Assembly: GCA_024643255.1 (NCBI GenBank)
Contig: JAHENF010000013.1
Span: 45,858-81,698, forward strand
Direction: 5' to 3'
Origin: Ilumatobacteraceae bacterium
GTDB lineage: Bacteria; Actinomycetota; Acidimicrobiia; Acidimicrobiales; Ilumatobacteraceae
Length of the DNA: 35,841 nt
In this document: one piece after another, positions 24,239-32,974 of the stretch
Numbering within the stretch: the first letter of the stretch is position 1
Layout of the letters: each line of letters opens with the position of its first letter
Notes under the pieces: generated by a model
The model's database searches: none
Told to the model about the DNA's origin: nothing
The model's input: the letters and a program-made list of their open reading frames with translations, nothing else
Made by a program: the position numbers and the translations under genes

Positions 24239-25336
24239 ATGAGAATCGGCATCGTCAGCCCCTACAGCTTGACCGTGCCCGGCGGCGTCCAGGCCCAAGT
24301 GCTCGGTCTGGCGCGTGAGCTGCGTCGTCGTGGGCACGAGGCGCGAGTGCTCGGACCGTGCGACGGGCCGCCGCCGGAGAGCTTCATCACGCCGCTCGGC
24401 GATTCGCTGCCACTGTCGGCGAACGGCTCGGTGGCGCCGATCGCCCCCGATCCCTCGGCGGCGCTGCGCACGCTCCGGGTGCTCAACGACGAGCAGTTCG
24501 ACGTCATCCACCTGCACGAGCCGCTCGCGCCGGGACCCACCTCGACGGCATTGATGGTGCACCGCGCCCCGACGGTCGGCACGTTCCACATGGCGGGCAC
24601 ATCGGCGAGTTATCGGATCCTTCGTCCGGCGCTCAGCCGTCTGATCACCCGCATCGATCACAAGGTCGTCGTGTCCAAGGATGCGCTCGCCCTGGTCGAG
24701 CGGTATCTCGGTGGCGAGTACGAGGTGTTGTTCAACGGTGTCGAACTCGACGAGATCCGTTCGGCCACGCCGTGGCCCGACCTTGCCGGGGAAGCGCCGG
24801 TGGTGTTCTTCTGTGGCCGCCACGAGGAACGCAAGGGCCTGCGGGTGCTGGTGGAGGCGGTGCAGCGACACTCGTTGCGGGTGCGGGTGTGGATCGGGAG
24901 CGACGGCCCCGACACCGAGGAGCTGTCCCGGGCGACGGCGGGCGACGCCCGCTTCGAGTGGCTCGGCCGGGTGACCGACGAGGAGAAGTTCTCGCGGCTG
25001 CGCGCGTCGGACGTGTTCTGCGCGCCGTCGTTGCACGGCGAATCGTTCGGGGTCGTACTGATCGAGGCGATGGCGGCAGGCATCACGGTGGTGGCCAGCG
25101 CACTCGACGGCTATCGCAACGTCGCGACCGACGGCGTCGACGCGCTCCTGGTCGAGCCGGGCGATCCGGACGCGCTCGCCCACGCCCTGCGGGCCGTGAT
25201 CGACGATCGCCTGCTTGCCGACCGCCTCCGCGAGGCCGGTACGCAGCGGTCGGAACAGTTTGCGATGACGGCGCTGGCAGACCGCTACGTCGAGATCTAT
25301 CGAGCGCTGTCCGTCCGTTCAGCCATCGCCGGTTGA
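24239..25336 (+). CDS. pimA: Phosphatidylinositol alpha-mannosyltransferase (PimA-like GT4)
   Basis: This 365-residue GT-B glycosyltransferase (family GT4) adds the first mannose from GDP-mannose to phosphatidylinositol in PIM synthesis. The N-terminus MRIGIVSPYSLTVPGGVQAQVLGLAR, with FDVIHLHEPLAPG and GTFHMAG, closely tracks mycobacterial PimA; the glycine loop PGGVQ binds the donor phosphate. The C-terminal domain has FFCGRHEERKGL and the EX7E-like HGESFGVVLIEAMAAG. Position downstream of patA-like and pgsA-like genes supports the assignment. ATG 24239 is preceded by CATGAT at 6 nt, a near -10. A related GT4 with another lipid acceptor cannot be fully excluded. Confidence 0.88.
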   Translation: MRIGIVSPYSLTVPGGVQAQVLGLARELRRRGHEARVLGPCDGPPPESFITPLGDSLPLSANGSVAPIAPDPSAALRTLRVLNDEQFDVIHLHEPLAPGPTSTALMVHRAPTVGTFHMAGTSASYRILRPALSRLITRIDHKVVVSKDALALVERYLGGEYEVLFNGVELDEIRSATPWPDLAGEAPVVFFCGRHEERKGLRVLVEAVQRHSLRVRVWIGSDGPDTEELSRATAGDARFEWLGRVTDEEKFSRLRASDVFCAPSLHGESFGVVLIEAMAAGITVVASALDGYRNVATDGVDALLVEPGDPDALAHALRAVIDDRLLADRLREAGTQRSEQFAMTALADRYVEIYRALSVRSAIAG

Positions 25337-25351
25337 TCTTCGCTCGGCCCG

Positions 25352-25357
25352 TAGACT
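25352..25357 (+). promoter_or_regulatory. Leaderless-type -10 element for lemA
   Basis: TAGACT lies 7 nt before ATG 25365, downstream of the pimA stop. Confidence 0.55.
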
Positions 25358-25364
25358 CGTCGTC

Positions 25365-25919
25365 ATGCTCCCATTCATCATCGTGATCATCGTCGTGGTG
25401 GTCTTGGTGGGGTTGGTGATCGCGTCCTACAACGGTCTGGTTCGCTCTCGTAACCAGGTGGAGAACGCCTGGTCGCAAATCGACGTCCAGTTGAAGCGCC
25501 GTCTCGACCTCATCCCCAACCTCGTCGAAACCGTCAAGGGCTACGCAGCACACGAGCGTGAGACGCTCACCGCTGTGGTCGAGGCCCGCAACGCTGCCAT
25601 TGCTGCCCCCGACACCCCGAAGGCACAGGCCAACGCCGATGGCGTCCTCAGCGGGGCGCTGCGCCAACTGTTCGCGCTCAGCGAGTCGTACCCCGACCTG
25701 AAGGCCAACCAGAACTTCCTCGCCTTGCAGGAAGAACTCACCGCGACCGAGGGACGCGTTGCCTACGCCCGTCAGTTCTACAACGACAGCGTGCTGACGT
25801 ACGACAACAAGCTCGAATCGTTCCCGACGGTGATCCTCGCCAAGATGTTCAACTTCGAGTCACGCGAATACTTCGAGGCCGACGAGCAGGCACGCACCGC
25901 TCCGACCGTCGAATTCTGA
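25365..25919 (+). CDS. lemA: LemA family membrane protein
   Basis: This 184-residue protein has a single N-terminal membrane helix (about residues 2-20), then the LemA domain: YNGLVRSRNQVENAWSQIDV, LKRRLDLIPNLVETVKGYA and a helical bundle with LSESYPDLKANQNFLALQEELTATE and YARQFYNDSV. LemA proteins expose a four-helix bundle outside the membrane; the precise role is unclear, though lemA and htpX often pair. Here htpX starts 13 nt later, reproducing that pairing. The leaderless promoter upstream suggests lemA heads its own unit, separate from pimA. Confidence 0.95.
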   Translation: MLPFIIVIIVVVVLVGLVIASYNGLVRSRNQVENAWSQIDVQLKRRLDLIPNLVETVKGYAAHERETLTAVVEARNAAIAAPDTPKAQANADGVLSGALRQLFALSESYPDLKANQNFLALQEELTATEGRVAYARQFYNDSVLTYDNKLESFPTVILAKMFNFESREYFEADEQARTAPTVEF

Positions 25920-25932
25920 CTCGACGACACCC

Positions 25933-26838
25933 ATGTTTGAACTGATCAGATCGAACAAGCGACGCAGCGTGCTGCTCGTGGTCGTCTTCGTCCTCGTCGT
26001 GGCATCGGTCGGTGCGGCCATCGGCTTCGTCGTCGGCAACGGCATCGCCTTCACGGTCGTGGCACTCGTGATCAGTGGACTGATCGCGTTCGGCTCGTAC
26101 TGGAAGGCCGACAAGATCGCACTCTCGGTGAGTCGAGCGCGGCCCGCACCGCAGGACGAGTACGCCCGGTTGCACAACCTCGTGGAAGGGCTGTGCATCG
26201 CCGGCGGTCTGCCGAAGCCGGCGATCTACATCATCGATGACCCGGCTCCGAACGCGTTCGCCACAGGACGCAACCCGAACCATGCGGCGATCGCCGTCAC
26301 GACCGGACTGCTCGAGATGATGAACCGGGTCGAACTCGAAGGCGTGGTCGCGCACGAACTGAGTCACATCCGGAACTACGACATCCTCGTGTCGACCCTG
26401 GCGGTGACGATGGTCGGCGCGGTCGCGCTGATGACCGACATGGCGATCCGCACGATGTGGTGGAACGGCGGCCGCGTGTCGCGTTCGGGCGATCGCGACG
26501 GTGGCAACAACCCGCTCGCGTTGATCGGCATCGTGTTGCTCGTCCTGGCGCCGATCGTCGCCAAGGCGATGCAGGCCACGATCTCACGCAAACGTGAGAC
26601 CCTGGCCGACGTCAGCGCCTGCCAGCTGACCCGGTACCCCCCCGGGCTCATCTCGGCGCTCGAGAAACTGAAGGCAGATACGACGGTGACGCATTCCGCG
26701 TCGACGGCTACGGCACACTTGTGGATCGAGCAGCCCATGAGTGGCGTCGGCGACGACGGCAAGCTGGGCGGCATCCACAAACTGTTCGACACCCACCCCC
26801 CGCTCGATGAGCGCATTGCCCTGCTGAGAGAACTCTGA
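25933..26838 (+). CDS. htpX: HtpX-type membrane zinc metalloprotease
   Basis: This 301-residue M48-family protease is membrane-embedded, degrading or clipping damaged membrane proteins in envelope quality control. Two N-terminal membrane helices (about 13-35 and 38-58) are followed by the cytoplasmic catalytic region, with HELSH at 141-145 (zinc His141 and His145, catalytic Glu142). PNAFATGRNPNHAAIAV precedes it, a family hallmark. A hydrophobic pair follows the active site, and KRETLADVSACQLTRYP supplies the third metal-ligand region. It follows lemA directly and overlaps the DUF3048 gene as TGATG, forming a likely three-gene operon. Confidence 0.95.
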   Translation: MFELIRSNKRRSVLLVVVFVLVVASVGAAIGFVVGNGIAFTVVALVISGLIAFGSYWKADKIALSVSRARPAPQDEYARLHNLVEGLCIAGGLPKPAIYIIDDPAPNAFATGRNPNHAAIAVTTGLLEMMNRVELEGVVAHELSHIRNYDILVSTLAVTMVGAVALMTDMAIRTMWWNGGRVSRSGDRDGGNNPLALIGIVLLVLAPIVAKAMQATISRKRETLADVSACQLTRYPPGLISALEKLKADTTVTHSASTATAHLWIEQPMSGVGDDGKLGGIHKLFDTHPPLDERIALLREL

Positions 26839-27935
26839 TGAAACTGATCCGCCCATTCGTCGGCCTCACCGCCCTCGCGCTGATCGCCGCGGCCTGCGGT
26901 GGCGGTGGAGGAGACTCCGCCGACACCACGACGAGTTCGACGTCGACCACGACGACGAGCACGATCAAGGCGACCACCACCACGTCGTCGACATCGACGA
27001 CCACGACGTTGCCCCCCACGATTCGCCAGCCCCTGACGGGCGAGCCGCTCGAGAGCGAGGACCAGATCCTCCAGCGGTCGGCCCTCGTCGCCAAGATCGA
27101 CAACAACCCGGCAGCCGTGCCCAACCACAGCGGTCTCGGCGCTGCCGACATCGTGTTCGAAGAAGTCGTCGAAGGACGTACGACCCGTTTCGCGGCGGTC
27201 TTCCACTCGCAGAGCTCCGACCCGCTCGGGCCGATCCGCTCCGGTCGCACCCAGGACATCGCCCTGTTCACCTCGTTCAACTCGCCGCTCTTCGTCTGGA
27301 GCGGTGGCAACGCCGGTGTGACCCGCCTCATCGACGAGTCGCCGCTCGTCAACATGGGGCCGAACCACGCCACGGGCTACTACCGAGGCCCAGGCAGCGC
27401 CCCCCACAACCTGTACACGAGCACCGACAACATCTGGCTCCAGGCGCCGGCCGACCAGCCGGGCCCTCCGGCACAGCAGTACCAGTACCTCGAAGAGGGC
27501 GAGACGGTCGAGGGCACGCCCACGACCGGCGTCAAGGTGCGTGTCGGCTACGAGAACGTCGAATGGACGTGGAATCCTGACCGCGTGAAGTTCGATCGTT
27601 CGCAGCGTGGGAGCCCGCACAACGACAAGACGTTCGGTCGCATCGGCGCGACGAACGTGATCATCATGGGCGTCCAGTACGCCCCCAGCGCTGTCGATCG
27701 CCGGAGCCCCGAAGCGCAGACCATCGGCGAGGGCCCGATCTGGGTGTTCACCGACGGGCAGCTCCGCGAAGGCACCTGGAAGCGCGAATACGCCCTGTTC
27801 GCGATCGAGTTCTTCGATGCCGACGGCAAGCCGATGAAGCTGGAGCCGGGCAACACCTGGATCGAGCTCACCGACCAGGTCGACATCGACAAGGGCGGCG
27901 TGCAGGTGTTGGAAGCAATACCACCTTCGCCCTGA
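26838..27935 (+). CDS. DUF3048 (YerB-like) lipoprotein
   Basis: This 365-residue predicted lipoprotein has the signal peptide [20 protein letters not shown], with a lipobox-like AAAC whose Cys20 would be lipid-modified and the peptide removed by LspA. A Thr/Ser-rich linker (about residues 30-60) separates it from the DUF3048 domain: [65 protein letters not shown], and a final [15 protein letters not shown]3048 proteins such as Bacillus YerB have no firmly known biochemical activity. The ATG overlaps the htpX stop (TGATG), so translation is probably coupled. The context suggests an envelope-quality-control role (inference). Confidence 0.9.
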   Translation: MKLIRPFVGLTALALIAAACGGGGGDSADTTTSSTSTTTTSTIKATTTTSSTSTTTTLPPTIRQPLTGEPLESEDQILQRSALVAKIDNNPAAVPNHSGLGAADIVFEEVVEGRTTRFAAVFHSQSSDPLGPIRSGRTQDIALFTSFNSPLFVWSGGNAGVTRLIDESPLVNMGPNHATGYYRGPGSAPHNLYTSTDNIWLQAPADQPGPPAQQYQYLEEGETVEGTPTTGVKVRVGYENVEWTWNPDRVKFDRSQRGSPHNDKTFGRIGATNVIIMGVQYAPSAVDRRSPEAQTIGEGPIWVFTDGQLREGTWKREYALFAIEFFDADGKPMKLEPGNTWIELTDQVDIDKGGVQVLEAIPPSP

Positions 27936-27966
27936 TTCCGCACGGCGGGAAATCGCCGGACGAAAG

Positions 27967-27972
27967 TACGAT
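27967..27972 (+). promoter_or_regulatory. Leaderless-type -10 element for pdxS
   Basis: TACGAT lies 6 nt before ATG 27979 in a short gap after the DUF3048 gene. Confidence 0.55.
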
Positions 27973-27978
27973 GTCTGG

Positions 27979-28866
27979 ATGACCGAGAGTCGCAGCACCG
28001 GAACCTTCCCTGTCAAGCGGGGACTCGCCGAGATGATGAAGGGCGGCGTCATCATGGACGTCGTCACCCCGGGCCAGGCCAAAGTGGCCGAGGACGCCGG
28101 AGCCGTCGCCGTGATGGCGCTCGAGCGGGTGCCCGCCGACATCCGCCGTGACGGCGGTGTCGCGCGGATGAGCGACCCCGAGATGATCGAGGGCATCAAG
28201 GCCGCGGTGTCGATTCCCGTGATGGCCAAGGTGCGTATCGGACACTTCGTGGAGGCCCAGATCCTGCAGGCGCTCGGCGTCGACTTCATCGACGAGTCCG
28301 AGGTGCTCACACCGGCCGACGAGGCCCATCACATCGACAAGTTCGCGTTCGACGTGCCGTTCGTGTGCGGGGCGACAAATCTCGGCGAGGCCCTGCGCCG
28401 GATCTCCGAGGGTGCCGCGATGATCCGGTCGAAGGGCGAAGCCGGAACCGGCAACGTCGTCGAGGCGGTGCGCCATCTGCGTTCGATCATCGGCGACATC
28501 AAGAAGATCACCCAGGCCGATCAGGCCGAGCTGTTCGAGTGGGCCAAGCGACTCCAGGCGCCACTCCCGCTCGTGCAGGAGATCGCCGAGACCGGCAAGC
28601 TGCAGGTTCCGCTGTTCTGCGCCGGTGGCCTGGCCACTCCGGCTGATGCCGCGCTCGCCATGCAGCTCGGCGCCGAGTCGGTCTTCGTCGGCTCCGGCAT
28701 CTTCAAGTCCGAGGATCCCGGGCCGCGAGCCAAGGCGATCGTCGAGGCGACGACGCACTTCAACGATCCTGACATCCTCGCCAAGGTCAGCCGCGGGCTG
28801 GGCGCGCCGATGACCGGCATCGAGATGGACGACGTCAACCAGCGATATGCCGAACGGGGCTGGTGA
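27979..28866 (+). CDS. pdxS: Pyridoxal 5'-phosphate synthase lyase subunit
   Basis: This 295-residue (beta/alpha)8 enzyme forms PLP from ribose 5-phosphate, glyceraldehyde 3-phosphate and ammonia. Strong family blocks include [17 protein letters not shown] at the N-terminus, [35 protein letters not shown] (catalytic-lysine region), [14 protein letters not shown] and [15 protein letters not shown]. The C-terminal [17 protein letters not shown] is the phosphate-binding region. PdxS assembles as a dodecamer with PdxT, which delivers ammonia from glutamine. pdxT follows, overlapping by 20 bp. The equivalent pair flanks one intervening gene in M. tuberculosis (Rv2606c, Rv2604c). Confidence 0.98.
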   Translation: MTESRSTGTFPVKRGLAEMMKGGVIMDVVTPGQAKVAEDAGAVAVMALERVPADIRRDGGVARMSDPEMIEGIKAAVSIPVMAKVRIGHFVEAQILQALGVDFIDESEVLTPADEAHHIDKFAFDVPFVCGATNLGEALRRISEGAAMIRSKGEAGTGNVVEAVRHLRSIIGDIKKITQADQAELFEWAKRLQAPLPLVQEIAETGKLQVPLFCAGGLATPADAALAMQLGAESVFVGSGIFKSEDPGPRAKAIVEATTHFNDPDILAKVSRGLGAPMTGIEMDDVNQRYAERGW

Positions 28867-29467
28867 ACCGATCTCGGGTGGGTCAGGGCCGACGGTCGGC
28901 GTCCTTGCACTGCAGGGTGCCTTCGAGGTCCATCAGCAACGATTGCATCGCCTCGGCGTCCGGGCACCGCTGATCCGGACCCCCCGCGAGCTCGACGCCG
29001 TGGACGCCCTCGTGCTCCCGGGCGGCGAGAGCACGACGATGTCCAGGCTGCTCGGCACGAGCGGACTGTTCGACGTCTTGGCGGCCCGGCTGGCCGACGG
29101 CATGCCGGTGTTCGGCACCTGCGCCGGCATGATCCTGTGCGCCACCGAGGTGCTCGATGCTCGCCCCGACCAACGCGGTTTCGAACTGATCGACATCACC
29201 GTGCGCCGCAACGGTTACGGGCGCCAGCTCGACAGTTTCGAGGCCGACCTGGACGTGCAGGGCCTCGCCACGCCGTTCCACGCCGTGTTCATCCGTGCGC
29301 CGCTCGTCGAACGGCTCGGCACCGGCGTCGAGGTCCTGGCATGCCACGACGGTGTGCCTGTTCTCGTTCGCGCCGGAAGTTGTACGGTTGCGGCGTTCCA
29401 TCCCGAACTCACCGATGACGTGCGCCTGCACGAGCTCTTCGTCGAGCACCTGTCATCGACCGACTGA
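28847..29467 (+). CDS. pdxT: Pyridoxal 5'-phosphate synthase glutaminase subunit
   Basis: This 206-residue class-I-like glutamine amidotransferase supplies ammonia to Pdx[18 protein letters not shown] (strand 1), [15 protein letters not shown] (oxyanion/glutamine region), FGTCAGMI with the nucleophile Cys92, and FHPEL near the C-terminus (catalytic His and Glu) are all present. The only conventional in-frame start is ATG 28847, inside the last 20 bp of pdxS, giving an N-terminal extension of about 14 residues before the first strand. This overlap couples expression of the two subunits. Confidence 0.96.
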   Translation: MPNGAGEPISGGSGPTVGVLALQGAFEVHQQRLHRLGVRAPLIRTPRELDAVDALVLPGGESTTMSRLLGTSGLFDVLAARLADGMPVFGTCAGMILCATEVLDARPDQRGFELIDITVRRNGYGRQLDSFEADLDVQGLATPFHAVFIRAPLVERLGTGVEVLACHDGVPVLVRAGSCTVAAFHPELTDDVRLHELFVEHLSSTD

Positions 29468-29474
29468 ATGTTCT

Positions 29475-29482
29475 GAAAGAGA
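29475..29482 (+). promoter_or_regulatory. Ribosome-binding site of yebC
   Basis: GAAAGAGA lies 4 nt before ATG 29487 in the 19-bp gap after pdxT and fixes the start against longer in-frame options. Confidence 0.55.
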
Positions 29483-29486
29483 CGAC

Positions 29487-30236
29487 ATGTCCGGCCATTC
29501 CAAGTGGGCAACGATCAAGCACAAGAAGGGCGCTGCCGACAAGGCGCGCGGCAAGCTCTTCGCCAAGCTCGCTCGCCAGATCGAGGTGGCGGCCAAGAGC
29601 GGCGGAGACGTCGACACCAATCCGACGTTGCGCACCGCGGTCCAGAAGGCCAAAGCGGGGCGGATGACCAATGACGCCATCGATCGCGCGATCAAGCGTG
29701 GCACCGGCGACGACGACGGCGGTACGTACGAGAGCATCATGTACGAGGGCTATGCGCATGGCGGCGTGGCCCTGATGATCGATGTCCTCACGGACAACCG
29801 CAACCGCACCGGCGCCGAGATCCGCAACATCTTCTCCAAGCTGGGTGGCTCGATGGCCGAGCCCGGAGCGGTCGGCTGGCAGTTCCAGCGACGGGGCGTG
29901 ATCCTGACCGGCGAGGCCGTCGACGAGGACACCGTGATGATGACCGCGATCGAAGCCGGCGCCGACGACGTCATCGCCGAGGGCGACGGCGCGTTCCGCG
30001 TGATGACCGATCCGTCGATCGTGTACGACGTGAAGGCGGCGCTCGACGACGTCGGCATCGAGGTCATCTCCGCCGACTCGCCGATGGTTGCCGAGAACCT
30101 CGTTCCGGTGACCGACACCGCTGACGCAAAGGGAATTCTGCGGATCCTCGAGGCGCTCGAGGACAACGACGACGTGCAGGACGTGTTCTCGAACTTCGAC
30201 ATGACCGACGAGTTGATGGAACTGGCTGCATCGTGA
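29487..30236 (+). CDS. yebC: YebC/PmpR (TACO1) family regulatory/translation factor
   Basis: This 249-residue protein shows the family N-terminus [18 protein letters not shown], then [40 protein letters not shown] and a core [14 protein letters not shown]. Family members were described as transcription regulators (PmpR) and more recently as factors that relieve ribosome stalling, as does mitochondrial TACO1. It is next to ruvCAB in many genomes, as here, and equals Rv2603c in M. tuberculosis. The stop overlaps the peroxiredoxin GTG start (GTGA). Confidence 0.97.
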   Translation: MSGHSKWATIKHKKGAADKARGKLFAKLARQIEVAAKSGGDVDTNPTLRTAVQKAKAGRMTNDAIDRAIKRGTGDDDGGTYESIMYEGYAHGGVALMIDVLTDNRNRTGAEIRNIFSKLGGSMAEPGAVGWQFQRRGVILTGEAVDEDTVMMTAIEAGADDVIAEGDGAFRVMTDPSIVYDVKAALDDVGIEVISADSPMVAENLVPVTDTADAKGILRILEALEDNDDVQDVFSNFDMTDELMELAAS

Positions 30237-30688
30237 GTCTGGGCGTCGGCGACCGGGCCCCTGACTTCACGTTGCCGGGCACCGGCGGGCGCGACTACTC
30301 CCTGTCGGAGTTCCAGGGTCATCCGGTCGTCCTCGTGTTCTACCCGGGCGACGACACGCCCGTGTGCACGAAGCAACTCAACAGTTACAACGATGATCTG
30401 GGTCAGTTCAGCGAGATGAATGCCCAGGTCCTGGGCATCTCGGCGCAGGACGTGTCGAGCCACGACGCCTTCGCCGGCAAGCACGGCTTCGATTTTCCGC
30501 TCCTCGCCGACACCGACAAGGCCGTGGCGGGGCTGTACGGGACGCTCGGGCCGATCGGTTTCCCTCGTCGCAGCGTGTTCATCGTCGATGGCGGCGGCGT
30601 GGTGCGGTACGCGCATCGTGCCATTGCAGGGCTCACGTTCCGGCCGGTGAAGGAACTGATCGGCGAGTTGGAGAAGATCACCAGTTGA
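30233..30688 (+). CDS. Peroxiredoxin (AhpC/BCP type), single-cysteine
   Basis: This 151-residue thioredoxin-fold peroxidase has the motif [15 protein letters not shown] with the peroxidatic Cys45 and its Thr/Pro neighbours. The position five residues after it, where BCP-type enzymes carry a resolving Cys, is Asn. No other cysteine is visible, so it is a 1-Cys enzyme needing an external thiol; mycothiol is a plausible partner given mshC here, but this is inference. [24 protein letters not shown] opens the domain and [20 protein letters not shown] closes it. The GTG start overlaps the yebC stop as GTGA. It sits between yebC and ruvC, which are otherwise usually close. Confidence 0.93.
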   Translation: MSLGVGDRAPDFTLPGTGGRDYSLSEFQGHPVVLVFYPGDDTPVCTKQLNSYNDDLGQFSEMNAQVLGISAQDVSSHDAFAGKHGFDFPLLADTDKAVAGLYGTLGPIGFPRRSVFIVDGGGVVRYAHRAIAGLTFRPVKELIGELEKITS

Positions 30689-30702
30689 TGCGGTCGGCGC
30701 AC

Positions 30703-30708
30703 TAGTCT
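30703..30708 (+). promoter_or_regulatory. Leaderless-type -10 element for ruvC
   Basis: TAGTCT lies 8 nt before GTG 30717 and supports that start. Confidence 0.5.
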
Positions 30709-30716
30709 TCGAACCT

Positions 30717-31310
30717 GTGTTCGCCAATGCCGCTGATTCCCGGTCATCGAGATCGGTGTGTCGAGTGTTGGGAATCGATCCTGGTCTCACCCGCTGTGGC
30801 TACGCGGTGGTCGACGGCCGGGGGCCGACCCGAGCCGTGGCGATCTCGATGGGGGTCATCACGACACCGCCGAGCGATGCTCTCCCGCAACGCCTCGCCG
30901 CGCTGCGCACCGAGTTCACGTCGTTGATCGCGGAGTTCGCTCCCGACGTGGTCGCGGTCGAGCAGGTGTTCTTCCAGGTCAACGTGCGAACGGCGATGAG
31001 CGTCGGCCAGGCGAGCGGTCTCGCGCTCGCCGAGGCGGCGCTCGCCGGTTGCGAGGTCATCCAGTACACCCCCAACCAGGTCAAGGACGCCGTTGCAGGC
31101 TGGGGCGGAGCCGACAAGGAGCAGGTCAAGAAGATGGTGCAGGCCCGACTTGGACTCACCGGGTTGCCGAGGCCGGCCGATGCCGCCGATGCCGCCGCCC
31201 TGGCGCTGTGCCACCTCGCGATGTCGCCGGCGCTCTCGCTGCGCATCCGTGCCTCCAAGACGTCACACCGTGCCGGGTCAAACGTGACGGCGGGGGAGCG
31301 GGGCGCATGA
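30717..31310 (+). CDS. ruvC: Holliday junction resolvase RuvC
   Basis: This 197-residue endonuclease cuts Holliday junctions that RuvAB has branch-migrated. RNase-H-fold acidic residues are visible: Asp21 in VLGIDPGLTRCGYAVVDG, Glu82 in VAVEQVFFQVN, and Asp155/Asp158 in RPADAADAAALAL. GTG 30717, favoured by the -10 hexamer, leaves 16 residues before the family-conserved RVLGIDPG. GTG codons nearer that motif would give a shorter, more typical N-terminus. The stop overlaps ruvA as ATGA, so ruvCAB is one operon. Confidence 0.96.
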   Translation: MFANAADSRSSRSVCRVLGIDPGLTRCGYAVVDGRGPTRAVAISMGVITTPPSDALPQRLAALRTEFTSLIAEFAPDVVAVEQVFFQVNVRTAMSVGQASGLALAEAALAGCEVIQYTPNQVKDAVAGWGGADKEQVKKMVQARLGLTGLPRPADAADAAALALCHLAMSPALSLRIRASKTSHRAGSNVTAGERGA

Positions 31311-31894
31311 TCGGGTCACTGCGGGGTTCGGTCCTCGAACGCAACGTCGACGGCACGGTGCTGCTCGAGGTGGGTGGTGTCGGGTATCTCGTGGCGGTGT
31401 CGACGCGGGTGCTCGCCGAGCTGGAGCCGGGCACGCCGGTGTTCCTGTACGTGCACCACCACATCCGCGAGGACGCGCAGACGCTCTTCGGGTTCACCTC
31501 GCGTGATGACCGCCAGACCTTCCAGGTGCTGATCGCCACCCACGGCATCGGCCCGGCGTTGGCGATGGCGATCCTGGCCACGCATCCTCCGGCCGCTCTC
31601 TTCGACGTGGTTGCCAACAACGACGTGGCGGCGTTGACGCTGGTGCCCGGTGTCGGTAAGAAGACCGCCGAGCGGCTGATCGTCGAGCTGCGCGACAAGC
31701 TGTCGGTGCCGATGCTCGACGGAGCGGGTACAAGTGGCTCGGCATCGGCGGTCGCCGACGTGCGCGATGCCCTCGCCGGGCTCGGCTACGGGACCGACGA
31801 GATCCGCGACGTGCTGCGGGAGTTGCCGTCGGACGCCGATTCGGCGACGCTGCTGCGAGATGCCTTGAAGACGTTGGGGGCGCGCCGTGCGTGA
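31307..31894 (+). CDS. ruvA: Holliday junction branch-migration protein RuvA
   Basis: This 195-residue protein forms tetramers that hold the four-way junction for the RuvB motor. Residues 1-65 form the OB-like domain ([30 protein letters not shown]). Two helix-hairpin-helix motifs follow: [13 protein letters not shown] and [20 protein letters not shown]. The C-terminal domain, [20 protein letters not shown], contacts RuvB. ATG 31307 overlaps the ruvC stop, with GGGGGAG as an upstream ribosome-binding site. The stop overlaps ruvB by 8 bp. Confidence 0.97.
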   Translation: MIGSLRGSVLERNVDGTVLLEVGGVGYLVAVSTRVLAELEPGTPVFLYVHHHIREDAQTLFGFTSRDDRQTFQVLIATHGIGPALAMAILATHPPAALFDVVANNDVAALTLVPGVGKKTAERLIVELRDKLSVPMLDGAGTSGSASAVADVRDALAGLGYGTDEIRDVLRELPSDADSATLLRDALKTLGARRA

Positions 31895-32936
31895 CGAGTT
31901 CCTCGATCCGGGCATCGGTGCCGCCGCCGACGACGTCGTCGCATCGGAGATCGAACTCGAGGCCGGCCTACGGCCCCGCGCGCTCGACGAGTTCGTCGGC
32001 CAACGCGAGCTGAAGGAGCACTTGCGCATCGTGCTCGAGGCCGCCCGCAAACGCGAGCAGCCGGTCGATCACCTGCTGTTCGCCGGGCCCCCGGGGTTGG
32101 GCAAGACGACGCTGGCGGGGATCGTGGCGACCGAGATGGGTGTGCACCTGCACGTCACGTCGGGCCCGGCGCTCGAGCGCGCCGGCGACCTCGCGGCGAT
32201 CCTCACCAAGCTCGAGGACGGCGATGTGCTGTTCATCGACGAGATCCACCGGCTGTCTCGCGCCGTCGAGGAGATCCTGTATCCGGCGATGGAGGACTTC
32301 CAGCTCGACATCGTGGTCGGCAAGGGCCCGGCGGCGTCGAGCATCCGGCTGACGATGCCGCCGTTCACGCTCGTCGGTGCCACCACGCGTACCGGAATGA
32401 TCACGGGCCCGCTGCGCGATCGGTTCGGTCTCGTGGCGCGCCTCGACTACTACGACGCCGAGGAGCTGCAGTCGATCGTCGAGCGGGCGGCGCGAATCCT
32501 CGACGTGTCGATCGACAGCGATGGGGCGTGGGAGATCGCTCGACGCTCACGCGGGACGCCGCGTATCGCCAACCGACTGTTGCGTCGGGTTCGCGACTTT
32601 GCGGAGGTGCGCGCCGATGGCACGATCGATGCGAAGGTGGCGCGCGAAGGACTCGCGCTGTTCGGTGTCGACGATCGAGGCCTCGACAAGGTCGACCGTG
32701 CAATCCTGACGGCGCTGTGCACCACGTTCAACGGCGGTCCCGTCGGGTTGTCGACCGTGGCGATCAGCGTCGGCGAGCAGCCGGAGACGGTCGAGGACGT
32801 GTACGAACCGTTCCTGATCACGCAAGGGATGATCGCCCGCACGCCTCGGGGACGCGTGGTTCTCGACGCCGCCTACGAGCATCTCGGCCTGGCGCCACCG
32901 CGCCGGTCGTCCTCCGGCAGCAGCCTGTTCGACTGA
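31887..32936 (+). CDS. ruvB: Holliday junction branch-migration ATPase RuvB
   Basis: This 349-residue AAA+ motor drives branch migration with RuvA. It shows [19 protein letters not shown], Walker [13 protein letters not shown], Walker [11 protein letters not shown], sensor/arginine-finger region [18 protein letters not shown], and a C-terminal winged helix with [16 protein letters not shown] and RTPRGRVVL. The length is standard. The GTG start lies inside the last 8 bp of ruvA, so translation is coupled. The short acidic N-terminal extension is common in actinobacteria. Confidence 0.98.
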   Translation: MRDEFLDPGIGAAADDVVASEIELEAGLRPRALDEFVGQRELKEHLRIVLEAARKREQPVDHLLFAGPPGLGKTTLAGIVATEMGVHLHVTSGPALERAGDLAAILTKLEDGDVLFIDEIHRLSRAVEEILYPAMEDFQLDIVVGKGPAASSIRLTMPPFTLVGATTRTGMITGPLRDRFGLVARLDYYDAEELQSIVERAARILDVSIDSDGAWEIARRSRGTPRIANRLLRRVRDFAEVRADGTIDAKVAREGLALFGVDDRGLDKVDRAILTALCTTFNGGPVGLSTVAISVGEQPETVEDVYEPFLITQGMIARTPRGRVVLDAAYEHLGLAPPRRSSSGSSLFD

Positions 32937-32962
32937 CCGGCTACGCGGTGCCAGGCACCCCG

Positions 32963-32968
32963 TAACCT
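32963..32968 (+). promoter_or_regulatory. Leaderless-type -10 element for queA
   Basis: TAACCT lies 6 nt before GTG 32975 but only 3 nt before the alternative GTG 32972, so it favours the second GTG. Confidence 0.5.
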
Positions 32969-32974
32969 GCCGTG

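Noticed and set aside
22721-25183. An 820-codon open frame on the minus strand
   Set aside because: It is antisense to the GGDEF-EAL and pimA genes, both with clear motifs; no family features appear in the antisense product.
26376-28310. A 644-codon minus-strand open frame over htpX, DUF3048 and pdxS
   Set aside because: It is antisense to three motif-supported genes and is low-complexity.
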